DNA of 64,000 bases from Cylicocyclus nassatus (GCA_958299035.1 CATQJL010000001.1:54362333-54426332); one strand, 5' to 3'. Shown: positions 13,016 through 25,129, numbered from the stretch's first letter. Numbers and translations: made by a program. Notes: generated from the sequence alone by a model not told the origin.

Positions 13016-13643
13016 TAGCGATTCCCCGGAGTGCCGGCAATGAAGCGACGAGACTTGTCATCTATCTCGGTGTAACGGCAGTCGATGACAACGCCGCCAA
13101 CGAGGGTCGCCGACATTAGCGCCGTCGCCCTGGGGAATCTTGAACCCCCAAAAACAAAAAGTGCGAACGAGCTCTCTTGTTGGTACTTACCATTGTTCTA
13201 TAACCTCGGAGGTAGTCACTCCGAGACCATCCCGCACTTTCGAGCAAGTTGTTGATTTCGGATTCTTCCAGGGTGGATAGTATGCAGTCAGCCAGGATCT
13301 TCGCCCGTACAGGAATCGCCTGAATTATGCGAAGCTGATTTCACCTGTGATCCTCCAGCGAAAAAGGAGTAATTATTAAGAATATCAGTATGATGCAGTG
13401 TAAATGTTGTATCCGCTTTTTATTATGAAATAGTTTGCTCTATACTCTATCCCAAGAAACGACTTGCAAAAAATGGGGACCTCCCATCGTATGAATTTCG
13501 AACCTCTTTCCCTACTTGGCTCAATCGTTTCTATGTTACTTTTCAATAATTTCATAGTATTATTGTCAATCATGATGCAAAATCCGGTCTGCTATAATGC
13601 ACGTTTCCAAAATTGTGCAAACGCTGAGAAAGGAGCGTCTGTC

Positions 13644-14086
13644 TTAAAGGCAGTGTCCCGGCAGATTCGCAGCTTAGGGGATATAGCTGCGTTGGGGTTC
13701 CTGGGCACCCCACCGACCTCCAGGCGCAGTCCGGCTGGTTGATGTTCCCCCCGCGCCGAGAAAATGGCCCTCGAACCGGCGTGCGCAATCCCAATCGGCG
13801 CGCTCTCGGACGACTTCTCTTACCTGTTCGGCGCGGGACCCCACTACCGCTCTTCGCATAGTGCATGCTATTTGAAGCAAAAATTACAGGCGGCAGGGTC
13901 TTCGTGCCGGGGCCTCCCAATTTTCCATTGAAATTCTCGTCCGAGCTGCCTTTTGGAAATTGGGTAAACGCCCCGAAAAAGGTCTTTTCGACCGTTTCAA
14001 AGCTAAAATTCGGGATCTACGCGTCGAAGGAGGCCCAAAACATGAAAAAGATGGAAATGCAAAATCTGCCGGGAAACTGCCTTTAA
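13644..14086. repeat. AGGCA/TTAA MITE, copy 2 (divergent)
   Basis: The ends are TTAA-AGGCAGTGTCCCGGC and GCCGGGAAACTGCCT-TTAA. The interior is GC-rich and differs from copy 1. The open frames it creates on both strands are repeat artefacts. Confidence 0.65.
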
Positions 14087-14127
14087 GCGCAGAATTCTAA
14101 AAATGCATCTTTGCATCACACCCTAGG

Positions 14128-14218
14128 TGCGCCGCACTTGAACTTCAAAAGGGGCTGCTGTAAATAAGCTGGACTTTCTATTCCGACGTGGTCAGCCCCT
14201 TTTGAAGTTCAGCTATCC
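14128..14218. repeat. Small inverted repeat
   Basis: TTGAACTTCAAAAGGGGCTG and its inverse complement are separated by about 40 bases, giving a stable hairpin. No RNA family is recognised. It is followed by a run of ten C at 14283-14292. Confidence 0.4.
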
Positions 14219-14589
14219 TTTTGTGTTCAAACTATTATGCTTCCCTGGTCGATGGCATGGTAGTGGCATCAAAAAATCTGGACCCCCCCCCACCCTGAAA
14301 TAACTCCATAAGCGAACACCTTTCGATGTCCTCAACAGGGTATGAATACAGACTCTGAAGTGCTCTGGCACAGGCTTAGTCTGACAGTAGCTAGATAAAT
14401 TCCTCCCAAGTCTGTTTGAAATAGGCTGTAAAATCTCTGCTTCGAGGTTTCAGCAATAATGGAGGCTCGGGTCGAACAAAGAAGCTCTCAAAGTGCCTGC
14501 CATCATCACTGCAACTGTGACAGCGACGTCGTAAAATTGAGGATAGTTCTCATAAATATGTTTTAATGTGTCTCTTTCGCACCTTTGCT

Positions 14590-15336
14590 TTACGCGATCT
14601 TTTTCTGAGGTCGTGGAGAGAGAAGAACCCAAGGTTTGTTGTAAACAAAACAGCAGATCAGATATATCAAAAATGTTGTTAATCTAGTCCTACTAGCGAA
14701 TAGGGTTTGAGCTTAATGGGTGACAGAGTACAGTTTTCAAAGGATTTTACGCTTATGTATAGGTAAGGGCAAAGTAGAGAGGGCCCTGTATGTTGGATAA
14801 ACTTTTGCTGATTTCTAGGTTTCCTAATTCGAATTCTATGATCTAATGTTTCAAACCAACCTGATACTGATATAACATGTTGAATACGGCTTTCTTAGCC
14901 CTTTGGATTGGTGCCTCCTCGGGTGGAGTGCTGACTCGGCTCTGATCACTTGTGGAAGTACAAGGTGACGAGCTCCGACTTCTCGTTTCTACCGTTTCAC
15001 AATCCTTCGGAGCACTGCGGTTGCTCTGGAAAACGAAGCATAGCTGAGCGTTTCAACATATTGAGCTCGGCTTCAAGCTAGGAAATGATATTTGACACAT
15101 GCTCTAGCCCTGGAGTTTGTCTTGAACATTTACCTCAGCCCTCACATTTACAAACTACATTATGAGCACCATGCCCGGAAATACAGTCGTACATCCCATT
15201 TGACCCTGGAGTTTCCATCATAGATTCCTGATAACAAGGAAATCCCAGGCAGAGACCGAACATAGTCCTGCCACTGTACACGTTCCGCTGCCAGGTATGC
15301 ATCTACTGGAGTGCCAGGATCACAACGCATCATGTA
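14590..15336 (-). CDS. Probable three-exon gene, small Ser-rich protein, unidentified
   Basis: Exon 1 (15336-15193) follows a GAGATTCAG acceptor three bases before ATG at 15333, the layout expected of a trans-spliced 5' end. Exon 2 (15025-14861) follows TTTTCCAG and ends at CAG/GTTGGT; exon 3 (14604-14590) adds KKIA and a stop. All junctions are phase 0. The 106-residue product has an N-terminal part containing CDPGTPVDAYLAAERVQW, then an S/T/P/E-rich segment (TRSRSSSPCTSTS), then a basic, aromatic C-terminus. No domain is recognised. The five-codon last exon is the weakest part: a competing open frame covers 14459-14604 but needs a poor donor. Another exon-like frame at 15595-15700 could be an upstream exon cut off by the MITE at 15706. 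Confidence 0.4.
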
Positions 15337-15705
15337 CTGAATCTCCAAGCAATATCGTCCAATGCGAAGTAAATATAAAGTCCCAGCAAAAAAAGGTCAC
15401 AAAATAAGATTACAGCTACGCTGAAAATTCATTTTGTTGCCTACTCGCCGGCTCACGAATAATTACGAGTACGCGAATGGATTTCAGACTACGGCAGGGC
15501 ATCGCGTCGAGACCGCACATCGTGCTACACTTGCAGATCTGTTTTCAAAAATGGGAAAATGCTTGAGATTTTCCTGCAGTTCAGAACTATGAATAAGCGC
15601 GACTATGAGCATAGAAATACCAAAACCACCGCTGAAGTTCTGTCCGCACTGCCCGGTCTACTAGAAATTCTAAGCGATCGCCGCGATTGACAAATTCTGC
15701 TCTGC

Positions 15706-16062
15706 TTGAAGGAGCGTCCAGGCAAATCTGGACATATGGGGATCTCAGGTGGACAGTTGGGACTCTAACTAAGACACTGCCCAACCGGCAGCTCAGATGG
15801 TGTTCTCACGGCTGAGATATTCGCCTCCAAATTGGACCCCAGCCAGGACCTACTTCACATGGATTCATGGCGCGACACATCAGTTCCGCGTGGGTTCTCA
15901 CACGAAAGCATGCAAATATGATGCGAGTCGTCCGATAATACGACCCTGGGGTCCAGTTTGGAGGCGTATATCTCAGCCGTTAGTGAGTCATTTGTTAGGG
16001 CCCCAAAATTACTTTCCACGTAAAATCTCTAAAAGCCCGATTTGCCTGGACGCTGCCTTTGA
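15706..16062. repeat. AGGCA/TTAA MITE, copy 3 (decayed ends)
   Basis: The interior matches copies 1 and 41345 (for example ACACTGCCCAA..CGGCAGCTCA). Its outer ends have drifted: TTGA-AGGAGCGTCCAGGC at the left and TGCCTTTGA at the right. Confidence 0.65.
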
Positions 16063-17062
16063 GCACCTGATAGTTCCAGTATGCAAAAGTTTCTATCCTT
16101 TTTCAACATCACGATTTCTTTTCATAAGACTACAGTGTAATTAATCACCCACAAATACCTCGAGAAGACATTTGTTATAAACATTGGCGATTTATGTCTT
16201 TACTAGTCAAAAGCCACCACTTGTTCCCATCACTACAATTTCGGAGCAATTAGGCATAACTCTTGTACGACAAACGACAAACCTCAGCATTTGAACACAT
16301 TTTCGCCATTTTGTCGAGCAAAATGATGGAGTTCATGGTGAAATTCTGAAAAGAAACGCATAATTAAAAAATCATTAGTCTTGGCTTTTTAATATGCGGC
16401 TTTTTGTGATGGCGTGAGGAATGAAGCAGATTGAAATTCTCCTAGGCGGTAGTTGTGTTTCGTCTATACTGCAGTTAGCTGAGCACTCTCGTAGAAAAGT
16501 TGACAAGAGGCTGAGGAGGCAAAACTGCTAATTTACCTTGACAAAATGGATTACTTCTGTTTGTTATTGTTTGTTTGTTTTCTATCAAAGAGAAATTTTT
16601 GTGCTTTCCGGGATTTCTTATACCGAAGTCATATTTGCATAGCGCAAAGATACAGGCTGATGAAGAGAAGAAGTGAAGCTCCTGGAAAACGCAAATTTTC
16701 TCTCTGATATACGAATAAAACTAATTCATTATTTGCAGTAAATCAACGACCAAAGTTATCAAACACTACAGAACCTGATGTTGATTTTGGATGGTTTTTA
16801 TGACCCTTTCATTCCACCTAGCAAAAATTTTGAAAGGATATATCTATGCTGCTCCTCTGTCAATTTCAATGAAATGCACTCTTACTGTTTGTTACAAAAG
16901 TCATATGATACGATCTAAGAAGTATTACGAATATCTGCGAATATCTGCGAAAAGAATTTCAGCTGCGACACATATGTCTCACCTGATAGATTTATTTTAT
17001 GTATTTATTTATTTAGAAATGCGAAATTTATAACTTATTCCTTTTTATCACTTGTCAGCATA

Positions 17063-17583
17063 ACCTTTGATTCAGCTGGCTTGGCGCCTGGAAGGCGGGA
17101 CTTTATTACCTAATTAAAGGCACCGTCCATCCAAATCGGGATTGGTGAAATTATGATACCTAGCAGCTGCGGGGCTCCTAACTGTATGATTGCCCAACCT
17201 GCGCTGCCTAAAGTTGCTTCCGAAGCGAGAAATTGCTTCGGAAATCGCTTCAGGTGACGGTTCGCCACGTTGGCTCCTCCCCCACACTCGTCCCGCCCAT
17301 TCGTGCGCTCCCAACCAATCATTTTTCCGAAGAAATCGCTGTACGGGTTTTGAAAACGGGGGTTTTCGTGGTTTTCGCGGATTTCCGAATTGATATTCGG
17401 AATCAGGAGTATGAGAAGGCCCTGGAAAGGCAGAATATGGAGGTTGAAATTTTGGGTGAGCGCCTTTAAGTTCGCTCGTGCCAGCACGAAGTCTGCGTCT
17501 CTCCCACGGTGCTCTCCGACCATTTCTTAGCCTTAATTAGGTCACTAAGCCCCGCCTTCCAAGCGCCAAGCCAGTTGAATGGA
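17063..17583. repeat. Fold-back element (ATTCAACTGGCTTGG family), copy 1, with insert
   Basis: The ends contain GATTCAGCTGGCTTGG and its near inverse. Related copies lie at 18222 and 52148. Its left arm is split at TTAA by the MITE at 17114-17469; removing that insert restores collinearity with copy 2. Confidence 0.7.
17114..17469. repeat. AGGCA/TTAA MITE, copy 4, nested
   Basis: The ends are TTAA-AGGCACCGTCCATCC and GAGCGCCT-TTAA. It belongs to the same subfamily as 18682-19056, which lies in the opposite orientation. It is inserted in the fold-back at 17063-17583, and the uninterrupted relative at 18222 shows one TCAA/TTAA where this copy has TTAA on both sides. Confidence 0.75.
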
Positions 17584-18221
17584 AGGGTAAGTGTGGGTAA
17601 AGCCTGTAGGGAATTTCTCTTCTAAATTATACGCGATCGCACTTGTTACACTGTTCTGTTTGTAAACCAAGATTTGAGAAAAATTACGGTTAACTGCTAA
17701 AAAGTGGTAACCATAATTGAAGATTCCATACTTCCCAAGCTTCCCACAAAATCTTTCATCGTTCACCCTTCTGTCTACTTTTAGAGACAACCAAAAGACA
17801 TAAATAGCAGCAGAGTTGTTGAATGAGAAAGCTAAGGCCGAGTTCCTCATTGCAGCGGTTCTTTCCCTTCGGCTTTGTCAACCCGCTGCTGAGCTGTGTC
17901 AGCGCGTTGTCAATGTTTCCTGTCGCAATTTTACAAAGGTGTCAACTGTGACAGGCGTGTGCTCCAGTGCACCTTGCAAATTTTGTTAGTTTAAAACAAA
18001 AAGTCAAGTCAACTTATAGTGGAATGCCATTGAGATGGTTAAGAACTCGTTTTTTGATTCCGACCCAGTGCCAAAGGCCGGGCTGCTACCGAAGAGGTGA
18101 TAGGGAAGACTTTGATTTTATGCTCATTTCTGGAAAAGGGCGCATTTAAACTAGGATTTGTTCGGAAGATATTATCTGTTCAAAGGTTCTCGCTTAACCG
18201 ATGACCAAACCGATAAAACAT

Positions 18222-18402
18222 AGCTTTTGATTCAACTGGCTTGGCCTCTGGAAGGCGGAGCTTCGTGACCTTACTAGGGCTAGACAATGATCGGAGAATA
18301 CGCGCGCGAGAGATGTGCAGACTGCGAAGCGGACGCAAGAGCGGCCTTGATTAGGTCACAAAGCCCCGCCTTCAAGAGGCCAAACCAGTTGAATCAAAGG
18401 TT
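18222..18402. repeat. ATTCAACTGGCTTGG fold-back, copy 2
   Basis: A compact 181-bp unit with ends TTTTGATTCAACTGGCTTGG and its inverse. It is uninterrupted and therefore useful as the empty-site reference for copy 1. Confidence 0.7.
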
Positions 18403-18681
18403 AAATTCAACACTGCTTTTCCATCTCTTTCCAAGTGCCATGTCTTTAAGCCAAAGTCTTGTGAATGCTGAGATAACGAATTCTTCATCCACCTCTGTTT
18501 GTCCAAAATTAAGCTGATTTTCAAAATTGTTCTAGACTTTTAGAAAAGAATAGGTATCAGACATTACAGCAGATACTAAGCTACAAGAAACTGCTTTTAT
18601 AAGTCCTCATATGCATGCGCTCACAAGCTAAGTTTTTTTACCAAAAAAAAATTTTAAAACCGAAAATCTAATCAAGGTAAC

Positions 18682-19056
18682 TTAAAGGCACCGTCCACCC
18701 AAAACCTCGACCTCCATGTTTTTGCCGTTCTAGGGCCTTCTCATGCCCCTGATTCCGGATATCAAGTTGAAAATCCGCGAAAACCACGAAAAACCTCGTT
18801 TTCAGAACCCGCAAGGCGATTTCTTCGGTACGGTGATTGGTTGGCCGCGCACGGATGGGCAGGACGAACGTCACGCCCACTCGGAAAGGGGAGGAGCCAG
18901 CGTCACGAACGCGGCCTGAAGCGATTTCCGAAGCAATCTTCTCGGTTCGAAAGCAACTTCAGGCAGCGCGAGTTGGGCAATCATACAGTTGGGGGCCCCG
19001 CATCTGCTAGATATCATAACCTCACCAACCCCAATTTGGGTGGACGGTGCCTCTAA
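18682..19056. repeat. AGGCA/TTAA MITE, copy 5
   Basis: The ends are TTAA-AGGCACCGTCCACCC and GGGTGGACGGTGCCTCTAA. The right TTAA has mutated to CTAA. Its interior aligns in reverse with 17114-17469. Confidence 0.7.
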
Positions 19057-19389
19057 AGTAACAGAAATTTAGCAAAAGGTACATCTTACATCCCAGTTGC
19101 TAGTGTTTCTCCCGAATATCAGTATAGATTTACTCAAGCTTGGGGGAGTTTCGGTTACGGTAAAATTGGTTAAAGAACCATAATATCGCAGAGAATGCGC
19201 AGACGGTGAGAAAAGTAGCACTCAGCTTTTCACGCATTGTGCTAATGAAATTTGCAGTAAATTCGCTCGAACACGTTGACAGACCTTAAAAATGAAGGGT
19301 TTTGATATTCTCTATAATCAAAATTGATAATAAAATAAAATGATAAAATATAAAAATAATAAATAATAAAATAAACAATAAATAAAATA

Positions 19390-19606
19390 CCCTAGTTTCA
19401 CGCGTACAAGGCGCGGTGGATTTTTTTACAAAATTGAATGGCTCAAATACGCCAAAGAACTTTGCAACCAAAGGACCCTATGCCGTGCTGTATATTGCTT
19501 AAGAGAATCGTACGGCATAGGGATCGCTTTCCGAAATACTTTGGAGCGGCTGAGGGGTTTGATTGAAAAATCGAAAAAAGTGCGCCTTGTACGCGTGAAA
19601 TTAGAA
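19390..19606. repeat. 217-bp TA-flanked MITE, copy 1
   Basis: Ends CCCTAGTTTCACGCGTACAA and its inverse, flanked by TA on both sides, the mode of Tc1/mariner elements. A second copy of exactly the same length lies at 62687-62903. Confidence 0.75.
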
Positions 19607-19675
19607 TAATAATAATCTCTATATATACATAAAACAGAAAATCTGTAAGTTTGTTCATACGCATTCCGGTGCAGG

Positions 19676-19790
19676 TTGTGCAGAGTGTGCAGGGTGTTCA
19701 CGGTGTGCAGATGTGCAGGATGTGCAGGATGTACAGGGTGTGCAAGTGGGCAGGGCGTGCAGGGTGTGCAGGATGGGGAGTTTGGACTGA
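19676..19790 (+). repeat. GTGCAGGGT minisatellite
   Basis: About a dozen imperfect 9-bp units of the type GTGCAGGGT or GTGCAGGAT in tandem. Confidence 0.65.
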
Positions 19791-19875
19791 TAGATTGGCT
19801 CCAAACCGGAGTGAAACCCGGGATGCGTGCCCGTTATAAATAATTACAACTGATCATCCTCAAGTTTTGATATAC

Positions 19876-20350
19876 TTACTTACAAGGAAAGGAAGGTTGG
19901 TCGAAGTGGCCTTCTGAAATGGGATGTATACTGCCTTGTAGAGCTTGGAATGCTGATTCCAAATCTACCTTTGCTATCTGCTGCGGGCTTCTGGGCGACG
20001 AATTATGAAGGTTTTTGTGAGTGAAAATTTGAATGCAAGAGTAGGCAAAATCAGAATCGTAACATTTTTTATAGGGTTTAGTTAGTAGTCGGGTCTACTC
20101 GGTGCAACAAATATTCTTGATTCAAATATACCAATTCGCTGCTGCCTCATTTGAACATTGGGGAAAGGTTACGATTGATTTTACCCTATTTTTGCATTCA
20201 GATTTTTACACACAAAAATCTTCATAACTCGTCGCCCAGAAGCCCGCAGCAGATAGCAAAGGCAGATTTGGAATCAGCGTTCCAAGCTCTACAAGGCATT
20301 ATACATCTCATTTCAAAAGGCCACTTCGACCAACCTTCCTTTCCTTGTTA
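19876..20350. repeat. Fold-back element with ~200-bp arms
   Basis: The ends ACAAGGAAAGGAAGGTTGG and its inverse bracket long arms that share the internal motif GATTTGGAATCAGC with the large fold-back at 60.4-61.6 kb. The LINE 3' tail abuts its right end. Confidence 0.65.
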
Positions 20351-22955
20351 GATACTTAGATACTTAGATGGCCCGTCCTCACGTGACGTGCGGGCCCCAG
20401 TACAGAAGTCGCCATTGATCCCTGTCCCTCGCTTCGGACATCCACGATCTTCTTGGTCGTCGTCGGTGGCTGCGTCCACGAGTTCCAGGGGCAAGAATCG
20501 TATCCAGCTGATTTCTCAGCTGGTCCATCCGTTCCACGAACACGTCTGCCCATCTCGTCGGTGGTCTTCCTCGAGGACGTTTGGCTTCGCGAGGAATCCA
20601 CTCAGATGTTCTTAGTGTCCATCTATCGTCCGTTCTTCTCATTATGTGACCGGCCCATCGGTGTTTCGCTTTCGCAACGTATTCCGCTGGGTCACGAAGA
20701 CGGGACATTCTTCTCATATCCGTGCTGCGAAGTCCGACTAGATGTTGCTTGTGTCGGGTCATCTTCAGAAGACTGCGCTCGAGCGCTCTGTGGGTGGTCC
20801 TTAAAGCTTTCGACGTGGCTACGGTGTCGGCCCAAGTCCCAGCTGCGTAGCAGAGCGCTGGGAGAACGGTTGAGTCGAACAGGTGGGCACGAAGCTCCGG
20901 GTCCGTCAGTTGGTCGGTGGCTTCCTTCAGAGGCCCGAAGGCGGCCCAGGCTGCTCTTCTTCTCCTGTTAAGTTCTTCCCTCAAGTCGTTCTCCATGTTC
21001 ATCGAACGCCCGAGATACACGTAAGAAGACGTCCCCATGATAGAAGTGCCTTCCAATTCCATTTCTGCATCTTCGCAAAGGGCGTTCTTCATGAACTGAG
21101 TCTTCTTCCGATTTATTCGCAGTCCGATCTTCTTCCCTACTTCGTTTAATTCCTTCAGCATCGCCTCTGCTTCAGTGATACTGCTCGAGAAAAGGACTGT
21201 CATCCGCAAAACGAAGGTTGGATAGGAATCTCCCATCAACTCGTATGCCTCTCTCTTCCCAGTCTAGTGATTTCATCACCCACTGCAAGGCCGCGGTGAA
21301 CAGCTTCGGCGAAATAGTGTCGCCTTGTCGAACCCCCTTCCCAATTGGAATGGTTAGGGGGCGATGGAATAGCTGCATCGTTGTTGTACAGTCCTTGTAG
21401 CAGTCGGCTAGTGTCCTCACGTAAGCTGGTTCCACTCCTTGATCGACTAGCGCAGACAGGATGGCGTTGGTTTCGACGCTGTCAAAGGCTTTCTCGTAGT
21501 CGACGAAGGTTAGGACGAGAGGCAGTCGGTATTCCCGGCAGACTTCTATAACCCTCGAAACGGTCTGGATGTGGTCCATGCAGCTGAATCCTTTGCGAAA
21601 TCCAGCTTGTTCTTGGGGTTGGGCTTCATCCAGTGTCCTAGATATGCGTGCGAGGATAATCTTCGTGAAGAGCTTGTACAGCACACTCAGCAGGCATATT
21701 GGACGGTAATTTCGAAGATCTTCCCGTTCACCCTTCTTAAAAAGAAGGACGGTTCTTGACGTTCTCCACTGGTCGGGAATCCTCTCCTTCTGAAGGTAAG
21801 ATGTCAGGTGCGACGCGAGAATCTCGTGTAGACGTTGTCCTCCGGCTCGCAGAAATTCGACGGAAAGATGGTCTGGTCCTGGAGCCGTGGATGTCTTCAT
21901 GGTCTGAATCGCCGTGCGCACTTCAGCAGGTAGAATTCGTGGTGGTACTTCTCCAGTGGGAACAACGGGCATCGGCACGGGTGTTGATGAGCGGAAGAGG
22001 TTGGTATAGAAGTTCTTCGCGATAGATTCCATCTTGTATCGGGAAGAAGTCGGAGTCCCGTCTTCGTTCAATAGTGCAGCCAGCGGTACGTGATATTCAC
22101 AGAGGTCCTTTCGGCATTTCTTAAGACTTCGTCTTTCTTCGGCTGCTTCCAGTATCTTGGCTTGCCTGTACTTCCTGAGATCCTCCTGCAAAGCTGTTCT
22201 GCAACTGGCGTTGGCTATCAGTCGCTCGAGATGGGTTGCATTCGGATCCTGCCTCAGAAATCTTCTTCTTTCGAGCAATTCCTTGGTGGTCTTCGATATA
22301 CGTTCCAAGTTCTTCTCAGAAGTCACTGAGGCACATTCTCCGCAGGCTCGCAATCATTTCAGAAGCCGGTCGTAGTCATACGTTGGGTCCTCCTCGATGG
22401 GCCAGTCACATCTTGATATGAGCTCCTCCAGCCTGTTACCGTCGTAAACGACTTCCTTCCTTCTCGCGGCACTGTGACAGACTTTCTTTTCCAGCCTTCG
22501 GCTGAGTCGTATCTTCGCTCGAAGGAGGCGGCGATCGGAGCCACTGCAGAAGGATGGAACTACTGAGACATCGAGCAAGCTCCACCTTCGGTTGGCGAGA
22601 ATGTGGTCGATCTCCGCGTGAGTCGTTCCGTTGGGCGATTCCCATGTCCACCGGCGATGTTCTTTCTTCATGAAGATGGAATTTCCATGGAAAAGTCGTG
22701 CGGCGGAGAGAAGCCCAACAAGACGGTTGCCGTTTTCGTTCCGGAGCCCATATCCAAACTTCCCGATCCTATATTCCTTTTCTAGTGGCATCCCGATTTT
22801 CGCATTGAAGTCGCCCACAACATACTTGTAGAAGGACTTTTCGTTGCGGACGACCTCCTCCACGTCTTCGTAGAAAGCATCTAGTTTTGATATTGTTCGA
22901 TCATTCCAAATCACACTTTCTTTCCTCTTCTCTCTCCCCTGTAGTACAACTGAAA
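20351..22955 (-). mobile_element. 5'-truncated, inactivated RTE-type LINE
   Basis: On the minus strand this encodes the end of an AP-type endonuclease (VVGDFNAKIG), a reverse transcriptase with AGFRKGFSCMDHI, the catalytic FVDYEKAFDSVE block, GVRQGDTISPKLF and LRFADD, and a C-terminal region with HRWAGHIMRR and RPRGRPPTRWADVF. These are features of RTE-clade non-LTR elements common in nematodes. Two lesions kill it: TGA at 22354-22356 where relatives carry Trp between endonuclease and RT, and a frameshift, best explained by a 2-base loss, directly after the FADD catalytic motif near 21198. The 3' end carries a short tandem tail (two TAAGTATC units), usual for RTE. The 5' end stops at the mariner copy at 22958, with no endonuclease remainder beyond it. 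Confidence 0.9.
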
Positions 22956-22957
22956 TA

Positions 22958-24713
22958 TTAGGTCGTTTCATAAGTTCGTAGCGTTTTTATTTTCGTCCTC
23001 GTATCTTTGAAGAACGGTTGATTTGCGGCAAGATGCGTATATCATTTGGAAGGGCTGATTGTGCTCTTTGAAAACGTCACCTGATTCCGGTGGAAAGCTG
23101 CTTCACTCGGATCTCGCAGCTTCCAAAGATGGAAATCTTGAAAGGCAAAAAGGAGCACTTTCGGCATTTGCGCATTTTTACTTATGAAAAGAAGCGCTTT
23201 TGCACAGATTTTTGTGCCAATTATGACATGGCACTCGCACGGGTGTGGTGCGGAAGGCGACCATCCCCCATTTTGTGCCTATCAGAAACTCTCTGGTGTC
23301 AAAGTGACACGGCGGGGTACTACGGGGGTGGGGGGTGGGGGCAGATATAGTCGGAGAGACGGTCAAGAGGCGCGATTTCTCTGGCTGTCACCAACTTAAA
23401 ACTCCAGTTTAGTGCTATGCGAGTCTTTAAAAATTACCTGGTAAAGTGCATTAGCTTACTATCTGTCTGAGGTCACCACTTGCTGAGTTTCATGGTTTTT
23501 GCTATGAATCGGACTGAAATATTTACGAATTTGTTCTGAAATGCATTTTCATGAGTTTTTGACCTTCAAAATTGCTGTTTTGAATTTTTTCTAGAGTATC
23601 AAGATTGAACAACCCATGCAACTATTTAATCCATCTTCTTCTAAATTTCATATACTTTTACAAAGTTGCAGAACACTTATTAAGTGTTATTTGGTGTCCA
23701 GCTGGCAATAAAAATCGCGCCTCTTGACATACACCCATATAGTCGCCCTCACCCCACTAGTCGGTCGGTGGACGAATTCAAATTTGAATTGGAGCAGGCC
23801 TGTCACGGCAGAGCGCGGCAGGAGACAACGCTCAGCAATTACAAAAACTCAATATAGGTCAAAAACGCTGTAACAATACAAAAACTGCTAAGCAATGGCG
23901 AAGAAATACGCAAAGTGAATGCGTGAATTAAACGGAGAGCTAAGGTGCCGTGCTCTGCCGCGACTTGCCTGCTCCAGTTCGAATTCGAATTCGTCCACCG
24001 ACCGACTAGTGGAGTGAGGACGACTATACATTACTCGATGCCACAAGTAGAAATCCGTGAAAGTCATTGAGACGGATGATACACTGCCTCCATTTTGCGC
24101 CGATTGTCGCCTTCCGCGTGCCCCCCCCCCCTCACTCGCACATCAATATGAGGCAAAAAAGGATTGGACTGCTACAGAAGATCAGGGGATGAGCAGGGTA
24201 TCACTGAACAAGATTCGGGGGACGGGCAGGACCTCCTGCACTGAAAATTGCTGTACATGTAGGCGATGGTCCATACCGTAAGTAATTCAACTGCACCGTC
24301 TAAATCAGGTCCTACCGCAAAAAAAGCCTAACAGACAGATCCAGTGAGGTTTTCTGCATAACGAAACATGGACTCATACGGCAAACGTCGTCAAAACTGT
24401 CTTGCACGATTTGACTGCAAGATATTTCACTACCCAAAGTACTCTCCAAATCTCTCTCTACCAGATTTTCGTTTGCTCCGCTCTCTGGCAAACCTCATGA
24501 AGGTGCAGTCTCGATTTCAGTAATTGGAGCGCTGGTTAGATGACTTTCTTGGGACCCGGCGCGCTGTTGTTTGAAAAATTGAGGTTGAGAAGCTGGCAAG
24601 AACGTGCCAAAAGGTCGTGCGATACAACGAGGAATATAATTTGATTGATTTTTACTGTAAATTGATGATTTTGTTGGTTTATAAAAAGGCTACGAACTTA
24701 TGGAATGACCTAA
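22958..24713 (+). mobile_element. Degenerate mariner element with a fold-back insert
   Basis: The terminal repeats begin TTAGGTCGTTTCATAAGTTCGTAGC and its inverse (split here as TTAGGTCGTTTCATAAG and TTCGTAGC), flanked by TA at 22956-22957 and 24714-24715. Near the left end a frame resembles a mariner N-terminus (KKEHFRHL). Near the right end, three-frame reading recovers the mariner pattern: HTANVVKTVL, then YPKYSPNLSLPDFRLLRSL, where the D after LP matches the last catalytic Asp of D,D34D transposases, then a tail matching the usual C-terminus. Several stops interrupt it. The middle is replaced by GC-rich palindromic sequence, so the first catalytic Asp region is missing. The element is dead. 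Confidence 0.85.
23230..24140. repeat. Fold-back insert inside mariner
   Basis: Inverted arms: GGAAGGCGACCATC near 23260 against GATTGTCGCCTTCC near 24105, and inside them a cleaner palindrome at 23738-24034 with CTAGTCGGTCGGTGGACGAA and its inverse. A run of eleven C lies at 24121-24131. The exact outer limits are unclear. Confidence 0.55.
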
Positions 24714-24887
24714 TATATGATTCTGTTCTCTTCAGTTTTTACTAATCGCTAAGAGCATTCTCAAACGTTGAAATTGTAAAAGGATCTCAATCTTATATCA
24801 GCAGTACTGAAGGATCAATTGTTGAGCCAAATATCAATGAAGGGATAGGCATCCGTAAGATCCTCTACTGAAAAACTGCGCTCTAAC

Positions 24888-25129
24888 CAAGGCTGGACAT
24901 GGGGGCTTATAAGCAAGCTGGATATCGTCTTTAGGACAAAAAGCAAAGCGGATATCGTTTTTGTGGCCGAAAAAACGCAACTTAGGTTACGTTGTTTAGT
25001 CGACATTTCGTTTTTTGAGGTTTTTTACGTTTATAGTTAAGGGTCAAAGGGGACTTTGTAAACTTTTGGGAAAGTCAAGGAAGACTTCGTTTTTTGCATT
25101 TTCAGAAAGCAACCTCGTGCCGAGCCTTG
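24888..25129. repeat. hAT-like MITE family B, deleted relic
   Basis: A 242-bp internally deleted relative of the elements at 39909, 43537 and 48370: it shares AAAAGCAAAGCGGATATCG and CCTCGTGCCGAGCC. The ends have decayed to CAAGGCTGGAC and GCCGAGCCTTG. Flanks GCTCTAAC (24880-24887) and GCTTTAAT (25130-25137) agree at six of eight bases, fitting an old 8-bp duplication. Confidence 0.6.

Noticed and set aside
17545..17850. A 101-codon minus-strand frame with ATG at 17850.
   Set aside because: Its 3' part runs into the fold-back at 17063-17583, and no splice site or homologous feature supports it.
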